NCBI RefSeq assembly: GCF_000422565.1
Contig: NZ_AUMA01000003.1
Coordinates: forward strand, 1 to 64,000
Direction: 5' to 3'
DNA length: 64,000 nt
DNA from: Desulfovibrio aminophilus DSM 12254
GTDB lineage: Bacteria > Desulfobacterota > Desulfovibrionia > Desulfovibrionales > Desulfovibrionaceae
The notes under the pieces are model-generated. The model searched no databases and was not told where the DNA came from. It saw only the letters and a list, made by a program, of their open reading frames with translations. Both the position numbers and the translations under genes were made by a program. Positions 23,663 through 30,921 of the stretch are shown one piece after another (positions within the stretch are counted from its first letter, which is position 1; each line of letters starts with the position of its first letter).

Positions 23663-26383
23663 CTACTTCGTCTTGAGCCCGGCCAGGACCTTCTCGGGCA
23701 GGGCCGGGAGCTTGGTGATGCGCACGCCGCAGGCGTTGTAGATGGCGTTGATCACCGAGGCGTGCGGGCAGGTCAGCGGGATCTCGCCCGCGCCGGAGGC
23801 CCCGAAGGGGCCGTCCGGGCGCTCGGACTCCACGTAGATGACCTCCATGTTGTCCGGGATCTGCTTGATGTACGGGAAACCGGCGCCCGCCAGGGTGGAG
23901 TGCTTCTTGATGTCCTCATAGTCTTCGGTCAGGGCCAGGCCGATGCCCTGGGCCAGGCCGCCGTACATCTGGCCGTCCACCACGAGGCGGTTGTTCACCT
24001 TGCCGATGTCGGCCACCATGGTGATCTTCTCCATGGTGGTCTTGCCCGTGGCCAACTCCACGGCCACCTCGGACATGAACAGGCCGTACATGTAGCAGCA
24101 GAAGGGCTTGCCCTGGCCGTTCTCGTCGCAGTTGGTGGCCGGGGCGGTCCACTTGCCGCTGATTTTGGTGGGGATCTTCTCGGCCACCATCTCGGCATGG
24201 GTCCGGTAGCTCTTGTCGGCCTTGCGCATGGAGGCCAGCAGGAGTTCACAGCCGGCCTTGATGGCGTTGCCGGTCATGACCTGGGAGCGGCTGCCGCCGG
24301 CCGGGCCGGAGTTGGGGGCCTTGCTCGTGTCGTTCATGACCAGGCGGATCTTGTCCGGGGACAGGCCCAGGGGACGCAGGGCCTCGTGGGCCGTGCCCAG
24401 GGAACCGGCGTCCGCGCCCTGGCCGTGGTCCTCCCAGCAGGAGTACACGGTGACCCCGTTGTCCTCGTTCAGTTCCACGAAGACCTCGGAGGAGTCCGGG
24501 CCGTCCAGGCCCGCGCCGTACACGCCCACGCAGACGCCCACGCCGCGCTTGACCTCGGCCGTGGAGTTCGCCTTGGCCCGCTTGAGGGCCTCCTGGTACT
24601 TGGGCCGCAGGATGTCGATCATCTCGGGCAGGCTGTAGACCTCGGGGTCCTGGCCCGTGGGCGTGGTCGAGCCCTTGCGGTAGACGTTCTTGTAGCGCAG
24701 CTCCAGGGGATCCATGCCGAGCTTCTCGGCCAGTTCGTCCATGAGCAACTCGGAGCCGAACTCGCTCTCCGGCCCGCCGTAGCCGCGGAAGGCCGCGCCC
24801 CAGGCGTGGTTCGTGCAGACCGTGCGGCCCTCGCCCCGGATGCTCGGGATGTCGTAGCCCGCGCCGATGAACTGGGCTCCGCGCAGGGTCAGCAGGTCGC
24901 CGAACTCGGAGTAGGGGCCGTGGTCCACGGTCCAGTCGGTCTCCATGGCCAGGAGCTTGCCGTCCTTCTCGGCGGCGAAGCGCACGGTGGTGAACTGGGG
25001 CGAACGCTTGCCGGTGTAGGTCTGCTGCTGGTGATAGGTGTAGTTCAGGTACACCGGGCGTCCGGTGGCCATGGCGGCCACGCCCAGCAGGGCCTCCATG
25101 GTCGGGCTGAACTTGTAGCCGAAGGTGCCGCCCGTGGGGTTCTGGACCATGACGATCTTGTCCGCCTCCAGCCCGATGCCGGGAGCGATCATATACAGGT
25201 GCAGGTGCAGGCCGATGGACTTGGAATGGATGACCAACTGGCCCTGCTCGTTCATGTAGGCGCACCCGACGTCCGGTTCGATGGGCAGGTGCGGCTGACG
25301 GGAGGTGTAGAAGTCGCCCTCCACCACCACGGGAGCCTTGTCGAACAGGGGCTTGGTCTCCGGCCCCTTGGCGATCTTCTGGATGTAGTAGACGTTGGGC
25401 GTGCCGGGGTGGATTTCGATGGCGTCCTCGGCCATGGCCGCGGGCGCGCTCATGTATTCGGGCAGTTGCTCCAGGTCCACCTTGACCTTCTCGGCGGCCG
25501 CCTTGGCCTGCTTCTCGGTCTCGGCGCAGACGATGGCGATGGCGTCGCCGTACTGGAAGACCTTCTCGTCACAGAGGATGGGCCGGTCCCAGCCGTCGCC
25601 CTTGTTGGTGGGGAAGGTGATCAGGCCGGTGATCCGGTTCTTGCCCTTGACGTTCTTGTGGGTCACGACCTTGTACACGCCGGGCATCTTCTCGGCCTCG
25701 GAGGTATCGATGCCCTTGATGTTGGCGTGGGAGACCGTGGCCTGGACCAGGGCCAGGTGCAGGGTGCCCTCGGGCATCTTCAGGCCGAGGTCCGCGCCGA
25801 AGTCCCAGGTGCCGGTGACCTTGGCCACGGCGCTGGGGCGGGGCAGGTTCGTGCCCCAGACACGGCCGTCGGCGGGCAGCTTGTAGCGCACGTCGGCCGC
25901 GCGCATCTCGCCGCGCAGTATCTTGGCCGCGTCCATGACCGCGTCGGTGAGCTGCTTGTAGCCGGTGCAGCGGCAGGCGTTGCGATGCTTCTGGAACCAG
26001 TCGCGGACGTCCTCGCGGCTGGGCCGGGAGTTTTCGTCCAGCAGGGCCTTGGCCGAGACGATGAAGCCCGGGGTGCAGAAGCCGCATTGCGCTCCGCCGT
26101 GAGCCATCCAGGCCTCCTGGATGGGATGGAGGTTGTCGGGCGTGCCGATGCCCTCCACTGTGGTCACGCCGGCGCCGTCGGCCACGCGCTTCATCTTGGT
26201 CACGCACGATCGCACGAGCTTGCCGTCCAGGATCACGCTGCATGCGCCGCACTGGCCCTGGCCGCAGCCGACCTTGACCCCGGTGAGCAGAAGCTGCTTG
26301 CGGAGCACGTCCGCGAGGCTCTCCTCGGGATCGACAACCAGGGTTCTCGGAACCCCGTTGACGGTCAGGTTCAACTTGATCAT
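23663..26383 (-). CDS. mop: Molybdopterin aldehyde oxidoreductase (Mop)
   Basis: The 906 residues are nearly the length of the Desulfovibrio gigas enzyme. Two [2Fe-2S] domains come first (CGQGQCGACSV and CGFCTPG with CRCTGY). The molybdenum domains follow, with GTNLPRPSAVAKVTG, GGTFGYKFSP, RGYGGPESEFGSELL and, near the end, GASGAGEIPL, which holds the catalytic Glu. It oxidises aldehydes to acids using molybdopterin cytosine dinucleotide. The ATG at 26383 follows AAGGAGG. The surrounding genes supply cofactor maturation and electron acceptors. All expected cluster ligands are present. Confidence 0.95.
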   Translation of the reverse strand: MIKLNLTVNGVPRTLVVDPEESLADVLRKQLLLTGVKVGCGQGQCGACSVILDGKLVRSCVTKMKRVADGAGVTTVEGIGTPDNLHPIQEAWMAHGGAQCGFCTPGFIVSAKALLDENSRPSREDVRDWFQKHRNACRCTGYKQLTDAVMDAAKILRGEMRAADVRYKLPADGRVWGTNLPRPSAVAKVTGTWDFGADLGLKMPEGTLHLALVQATVSHANIKGIDTSEAEKMPGVYKVVTHKNVKGKNRITGLITFPTNKGDGWDRPILCDEKVFQYGDAIAIVCAETEKQAKAAAEKVKVDLEQLPEYMSAPAAMAEDAIEIHPGTPNVYYIQKIAKGPETKPLFDKAPVVVEGDFYTSRQPHLPIEPDVGCAYMNEQGQLVIHSKSIGLHLHLYMIAPGIGLEADKIVMVQNPTGGTFGYKFSPTMEALLGVAAMATGRPVYLNYTYHQQQTYTGKRSPQFTTVRFAAEKDGKLLAMETDWTVDHGPYSEFGDLLTLRGAQFIGAGYDIPSIRGEGRTVCTNHAWGAAFRGYGGPESEFGSELLMDELAEKLGMDPLELRYKNVYRKGSTTPTGQDPEVYSLPEMIDILRPKYQEALKRAKANSTAEVKRGVGVCVGVYGAGLDGPDSSEVFVELNEDNGVTVYSCWEDHGQGADAGSLGTAHEALRPLGLSPDKIRLVMNDTSKAPNSGPAGGSRSQVMTGNAIKAGCELLLASMRKADKSYRTHAEMVAEKIPTKISGKWTAPATNCDENGQGKPFCCYMYGLFMSEVAVELATGKTTMEKITMVADIGKVNNRLVVDGQMYGGLAQGIGLALTEDYEDIKKHSTLAGAGFPYIKQIPDNMEVIYVESERPDGPFGASGAGEIPLTCPHASVINAIYNACGVRITKLPALPEKVLAGLKTK

Positions 26384-26460
26384 TCCCTGCCTCCTTGCCG
26401 TTTGAGGGTCTTCAGTGTCTTGTTTCGCTCGCGACGCGGAGCGTTCCGCCTCGTCGGCGG

Positions 26461-27501
26461 TCAACGCCCCTTGCCGAAGGGGCAAATGGGGAAACGGCAC
26501 TGCGCGCAGCCGGAGCAGAAGCCGCCGTGACCCAGGTCCACGATGTCCTTCTTTGTCACGGTGTCCCCGGCCAGCAGCCGGGGCACGATGAGATCGAAGA
26601 TGCTGGCCTTGTGGTACATGACGCAGCCCGGCAGCCCGAGCACCGGCACCTCGCCGATGAAGGCCAGCAGAAACATGGCTCCGGGCAGGACCGGCGCTCC
26701 GTAGGTGACGACCCGGGCCCCTGCGGAACGGATGGCCGAGGGGGTGCGGTCGTCGGGGTCCACGGACATGCCGCCGGTGGCCACGATCATCTCCGCGCCC
26801 GCGTCGAGCAACTCCCGGATGGCCCCGGCGGTCATGGATTCGTCGTCCGAGACCAGAATTTGGCGGAAGACCTCGCTGCCGAGGTCATGGAATTTTTCGC
26901 GCACCACCGGGCCGAAACCGTCCTGGATGCGGCCGTGGTAGACCTCGCTGCCCGTGGTCACCATGCCCACGCGCAGGCAGCGGAATGCCTTCACCCGGAT
27001 GATCGAGCCCCGGGCGCAGACCGACTCGGCGCGTTTGAGCTTTTCCTCTTCGATGACCAGGGGCACCACGCGGGTTCCGGCCACGGCCTGGCCCGCGCGC
27101 ACCCGCTGGTTGCCGTGCAGGGTGGCGAAGACCATGTCGTCCACGGAGTTCAGCTCGCGCAGGGCGTCCACGTCCACCGAGAGCAGACCATCGTGGGCGG
27201 CAGTGAGGGTGATCTTGCCTTCAGATGGTTCGGACAGGTTCAGCCCGGGGCCGGCGGCCGCGACGGCGATGCGGCGGGCGGCTTCATCCTCGTGAACGAA
27301 ACCCTGTTGGAGGTCGAAGACGTAGATGTTGTCTTTGCCGATCTGGAGCAGCCCGGGGATGTCCTCTGGGCGGATGACGTGGCCTCTGCGGAAGGCCGGG
27401 CCCTTGCTGCGGCCCGGGACGATACGGGTGAGGTCGTGGCCCAAAACGGTGCCGACGGCTTCCTGGACCGGGATTGTCTTCATGCCCTTTGTGGAGCGCA
27501 T
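26461..27501 (-). CDS. Molybdopterin-binding (MoeA/MogA-like) protein with Cys tail
   Basis: The 346-residue protein has the molybdopterin-binding fold in its middle: VGMVTTGSEVYHGRIQD, IVATGGMSVDPDDRTPSAIR and GVPVLGLPGC-type text (EVPVLGLPGCVMYHK). It ends in a Cys-rich tail, GGFCSGCAQCRFPICPFG, which could hold an Fe-S or zinc site. The start is ATG 27501, behind GGAGGA; the extra ten codons upstream lack a ribosome site. It leads the Mop operon and lies 77 bases before mop, so it probably inserts or delivers the molybdenum cofactor. Confidence 0.85.
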   Translation of the reverse strand: MRSTKGMKTIPVQEAVGTVLGHDLTRIVPGRSKGPAFRRGHVIRPEDIPGLLQIGKDNIYVFDLQQGFVHEDEAARRIAVAAAGPGLNLSEPSEGKITLTAAHDGLLSVDVDALRELNSVDDMVFATLHGNQRVRAGQAVAGTRVVPLVIEEEKLKRAESVCARGSIIRVKAFRCLRVGMVTTGSEVYHGRIQDGFGPVVREKFHDLGSEVFRQILVSDDESMTAGAIRELLDAGAEMIVATGGMSVDPDDRTPSAIRSAGARVVTYGAPVLPGAMFLLAFIGEVPVLGLPGCVMYHKASIFDLIVPRLLAGDTVTKKDIVDLGHGGFCSGCAQCRFPICPFGKGR

Positions 27502-27641
27502 GATGCTCACTCCTCCAGGATGTTCCGGCAATCCGGCCGAAGTGGGGAGGCGACACGGACAGCGGATATTCCGTGAGTTTTTCTTACGCCAGTCGTGACA
27601 TAAGAGTCAAATCAAAAGAGTGATTCGTCCTGTTGAATCAA

Positions 27642-27659
27642 TATGTTAAAGTGAACATA
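27642..27659. promoter_or_regulatory. Inverted repeat upstream of the Mop operon
   Basis: TATGTT-AAAGTG-AACATA is a perfect 6-6-6 inverted repeat about 140 bases upstream of the first Mop-operon start codon, in the AT-rich part of the 227-base gap. It is a candidate operator for a dimeric regulator. No clear -10/-35 or -24/-12 could be fixed nearby. Confidence 0.4.
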
Positions 27660-27728
27660 ACAGCTATTAAAACGGTCCGGTCGGTTGATCGGCCGCGTTC
27701 GAGGATCATGTGCGGAAATGGAAGGCCG

Positions 27729-29702
27729 TCAGCGGAGGCGGGAAAGGTTTTTGAGGTCGTCGCCGGTCTCGAAGTTGCAGACCACGGTGAGCACGTTTTT
27801 GCCGTTCCGCCGGTCGTAGCTCAAGGAGGACATGTACTTGCGGAGGCGGTAGATCTGACGATCCGCGCGGGAACCGGAGGCCAGGCCTTCATCGGTGTCG
27901 GGGCCCAGGGCCGCCAGGGGGTCGTCCGGGGGGCCGTCCTCGGCCATCTCGATGATGATGGCCTGGGGCAGCACCGTGAAGACCAGTTCCAGATCCGGGC
28001 GGCGGCCGTCGAGCATGCGGGCCAGGGCGCGTGTGCCGTAGGACTCGACGGCCCCCGCGCGTTGGTTTTCGTATTCCAGGTAACGCAGCAGGGCGTATGT
28101 CATCAGTTCCTCCAGGGCCGTGCAGGCGTCGAAGATGGGCTTGACCCCGATCCCGGCCGCCTGGGCCAGGCGGGTCAGGGCGCGTTCGGCCGTGACGATT
28201 TCGCTGGCTTCGTTCTTGACCACCAGATGCAGGGTTCGGGCAGGCTCGGCCTGGTCCATGTGCTTGGCTTGTCGGCGGCGGATCAGCGGGTCGCAAAGCT
28301 TTGCCGCGATGATCACTGCGGCCACGAAGCCCAGGAACCACCAGAGCGGTTCCAGGCCGGGCGTACCGATGTCGGCGTTTTGCGGGAGTGGCGCGAGGTT
28401 CTCCCGGGGGGTGCGCGTGAGAATCCAGACGAACAGGCCGCAAAGGATCGTGAAGGTGGCCGCGAAGGGCGTGATGGAGGCCCATATCTTGCGCTGACGA
28501 CTGAAGAACGTCCCGGCCGCGTAACGCACGGCGGCCATGGCGAGCAGGAAGCCGACGCCTAGGGAAAGGAACTGAACGGCATGCACGAGTGTGGCGTCGG
28601 GGGACATGCCCAAGGGCAGGTCCAAGCCGTAGCGCTGTTCCGCCATCCATTGCAGCACCGTGCTGCCGCGGGCGAAGAGGTGCAGTCCCTGGGCCAGATG
28701 AGCGCCCAGGATGAGCGGGATGATGGCGTAGCTGAAGACCGAGAAGTTCATCTTCACGGAGACGCCGTTGAACAGCGTGGCCGCCTGGCTCGCCAGGGTC
28801 AGGCCCAGAAGGAAGAGCCCCTGCCAGGCCAGGAAGAAGAAGGTGAAGCCGGTTCGGTAGCCGAAGTGCCGGGAGAGTAGGTCGAGCACCTCGGGGAAGG
28901 CATGCTGGAACTGGGTCGCCGAGATGACCCCACCCAGGAGCACGGAGAGGATCGCCTCCATGAGTCCGGGCTTGCGCAACAGCCAGAGTTCCCTTGAGGG
29001 CAAGCGGAACTCCACTTTGGCCGAGTCCTTGGGGCAGGATTTCACGCAGTTGCCGCAAAAGATGCAGTAGGCGTTGGTCTCCTTGATGCGCGGGAATTCG
29101 TTCATCGGGCAGCCCGCCACGTGGCTGTTGCCGTAATAGCAGATTGCCGCGTTGCACGTGCGGCACTTGTCCGGGTTGCCGCGGATCTGGAGCATGCCGA
29201 CCCGGGCGTAGGCCACACCCATGCCGCCCAGAGGGCACATGTAGCGGCACCATGCCCGGCGTTCGAACACCGCCGAGGCCGCCAGCACGCAGCCCACCAC
29301 CACCAGGAGCAGGATGGCCGTGGCTTTGGGGTGGGAGGGAATGACGAACGCTTCCTCGGCCCAGACGATGAGCACCAGGAAGAAGCCGATGACCAGCGGG
29401 CCGAATTTCTTGACCCAGTTGGGCACGGGCAGGTTCAGGCCGCAAACCGCGCGCAGACCGTCGCCCAGGCAGCCGAAGGGGCAGACCGCGCACCAGAACC
29501 GGCCCAGGAGGAGGTATTGGACGATGAACAGGGGCCACCAGAACAGCCACATGAGCACGTTGCTCGGGTTGTCCGTGGGGTTCTGGGAACCGGCCAGAAG
29601 GAAATAGACGCCAAGCCCCAGCAGGGCCACGGAGACGGCCCGGAGGATGCCCGGAAAGTAGGGCGACTTGAAAAGCCGCTTCGTCCTGAAGAGTTGGGCC
29701 AT
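27729..29702 (-). CDS. NapH/NosR-like membrane polyferredoxin fused to GHKL ATPase domain
   Basis: In this 657-residue protein, residues about 1-480 hold multiple membrane helices, two CX2-3CP motifs at helix ends (CAVCPFGCLGD, CRYMCPLGG) and ferredoxin clusters (CRTCNAAICYYG, CIFCGNCVKSCP), the plan of NapH and NosR electron-transfer proteins. Residues about 489-657 look like an RsbW-type GHKL ATPase domain: CTALEELMTYALLRYL (N box) and IIIEMAEDGPPDDPLA (G1), followed by RLRKYMSSLSYDRRNGKN. This links membrane electron transfer with a possible kinase or anti-sigma output. It sits just downstream of apbE and rnf. No Shine-Dalgarno precedes the ATG. Confidence 0.8.
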   Translation of the reverse strand: MAQLFRTKRLFKSPYFPGILRAVSVALLGLGVYFLLAGSQNPTDNPSNVLMWLFWWPLFIVQYLLLGRFWCAVCPFGCLGDGLRAVCGLNLPVPNWVKKFGPLVIGFFLVLIVWAEEAFVIPSHPKATAILLLVVVGCVLAASAVFERRAWCRYMCPLGGMGVAYARVGMLQIRGNPDKCRTCNAAICYYGNSHVAGCPMNEFPRIKETNAYCIFCGNCVKSCPKDSAKVEFRLPSRELWLLRKPGLMEAILSVLLGGVISATQFQHAFPEVLDLLSRHFGYRTGFTFFFLAWQGLFLLGLTLASQAATLFNGVSVKMNFSVFSYAIIPLILGAHLAQGLHLFARGSTVLQWMAEQRYGLDLPLGMSPDATLVHAVQFLSLGVGFLLAMAAVRYAAGTFFSRQRKIWASITPFAATFTILCGLFVWILTRTPRENLAPLPQNADIGTPGLEPLWWFLGFVAAVIIAAKLCDPLIRRRQAKHMDQAEPARTLHLVVKNEASEIVTAERALTRLAQAAGIGVKPIFDACTALEELMTYALLRYLEYENQRAGAVESYGTRALARMLDGRRPDLELVFTVLPQAIIIEMAEDGPPDDPLAALGPDTDEGLASGSRADRQIYRLRKYMSSLSYDRRNGKNVLTVVCNFETGDDLKNLSRLR

Positions 29703-29713
29703 GACACACTGGA

Positions 29714-29741
29714 ATTAGGCGCAAAGGGAGGGAGGTGTCAA
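29714..29741 (-). promoter_or_regulatory. Sigma-70 promoter almost touching the start codon
   Basis: On the minus strand TTGACA (29741-29736), a 16-base spacer and CCTAAT (29719-29714) are followed only 11 bases later by the ATG of the polyferredoxin gene. Transcription would begin about 5 bases before the ATG, giving a nearly leaderless message. Confidence 0.55.
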
Positions 29742-29886
29742 CGCGGCCCCCGGACGAATCGGGGCCGGAGCGTCTGCTTGGCGATCAAAACGGCGAGGCC
29801 GATCCCGGCGACGGGGTGCGTCGCAGCGGGTCCGGCCTCGCGAGGGGCATGGTCCGGCTGCTGCCGGAGGAGTTTTCAGTCCACCG

Positions 29887-30921
29887 TCAGGCCTTTTCGA
29901 AAACAGGCCAATCCCGTGAACGGGCCTGGGCTCCCGAGGAGGAGATCAGGAGGCAGGCCCGCCCGGGGAGGGCGTCCGCCGTGGCCAGCGCCTGTCCCGG
30001 AGGCAGGACGAACAGGGCCGTGGCCAGGGCGTCGGCCTCCATGGCCGAGGGCGCGGCCACGGAGACGCTGGTGATCTGTCGGGGGCAGCCGCCGGTGCGC
30101 GGATCCACGATGTGGTGCAGGCGGCCGGATGCGTCCAGGGGGGCTTCATAGCTGCCGGAGGTGGCCACCGCGCCGTCGCGCAGGCGGAGAATCGAGGGGT
30201 AGCGGCCCCGGCGTTCGGGATCCTCCACCGCCACGCTCCAGGCCCGTCCGGGCGCGGGGCCGCCAGCGGCGCGGATGTCGCCTCCGGCGTTGATGAGATG
30301 GTCGTTCACGCCGAAGCTCCGAAGGGTGTCCGAGGCGCGATCCACGATGTAGCCCTTGGCGATGCCGTCCAGGGTCAGTGCCATGCCCTGCCGGCCGAGG
30401 CGAACGGTCCCGGAGTCGAGACCGACCGCCCCGGCGTCCACGAGGTCGAGAACCTCGCGGATCTCGGCGCGGGAAGGACCGGGATCGCCGGGGGCTCGGC
30501 CAGCCCGATCCTTGAGCAGGGTCACCAGCGGAAGCACCGTAGGGTCGAATGCTCCGCCGGCGACATCGCGCGTCCGCAACGCCCGATCCACCACGAACGA
30601 CAGCTCCGGGGGGGCGTTCCGAAGCGTTCCGTGCCGGTTCAGGTGGGACAGGGGGGTATCGTCGCGGTGGCGATCCAGGATGCCGCAGAGACGTTCCATC
30701 TCGGCGAAAGCCGCCTCAATGGCCTCTTCGGCCCGGTCCTGCGAGGGGTGCATGGCGGTCATGGTCACGAAGGTGCCCATGAGGAAACGGGTCCGCTCCA
30801 GGCGCAGGCGCTCGGGGGCGGCGGCTTCGGCCGCGGCCAGGGACGGGGCCAGGGACAGGCCCAGGCCCAGGATGCCTCCGGCGCGGAGGAATTGACGGCG
30901 GGTGAGGATGGCGTCAGGCAT
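29887..30921 (-). CDS. apbE: FAD:protein FMN transferase ApbE
   Basis: The 344 residues begin with a twin-arginine signal (LTRRQFLRAGG, then a hydrophobic run to about 30), so export is through Tat. ApbE motifs follow: TRFLMGTFVTM, ALTLDGIAKGYIVD, LINAGGDIRAAGG, TSGSYE and HHIVDPRTGG. ApbE uses FAD to attach FMN covalently to Thr in SGAT sites of RnfG and RnfD. It overlaps the end of rnfB by 8 bases and closes the rnf operon. In this operon only RnfG keeps a clear SGAT target. Confidence 0.93.
   Translation of the reverse strand: MPDAILTRRQFLRAGGILGLGLSLAPSLAAAEAAAPERLRLERTRFLMGTFVTMTAMHPSQDRAEEAIEAAFAEMERLCGILDRHRDDTPLSHLNRHGTLRNAPPELSFVVDRALRTRDVAGGAFDPTVLPLVTLLKDRAGRAPGDPGPSRAEIREVLDLVDAGAVGLDSGTVRLGRQGMALTLDGIAKGYIVDRASDTLRSFGVNDHLINAGGDIRAAGGPAPGRAWSVAVEDPERRGRYPSILRLRDGAVATSGSYEAPLDASGRLHHIVDPRTGGCPRQITSVSVAAPSAMEADALATALFVLPPGQALATADALPGRACLLISSSGAQARSRDWPVFEKA

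Noticed and set aside
23195-26530. Plus-strand open frame of 1111 codons across mop
   Set aside because: It is an antisense shadow of the Mop gene, whose cluster motifs and length are unmistakable. The antisense product is Gly/Val/His-rich without domains.
27502-27728. Molybdenum cofactor riboswitch before the Mop operon
   Set aside because: I looked for the conserved Moco RNA helices but found only a short TATGTT/AACATA dyad, which fits a protein operator better.
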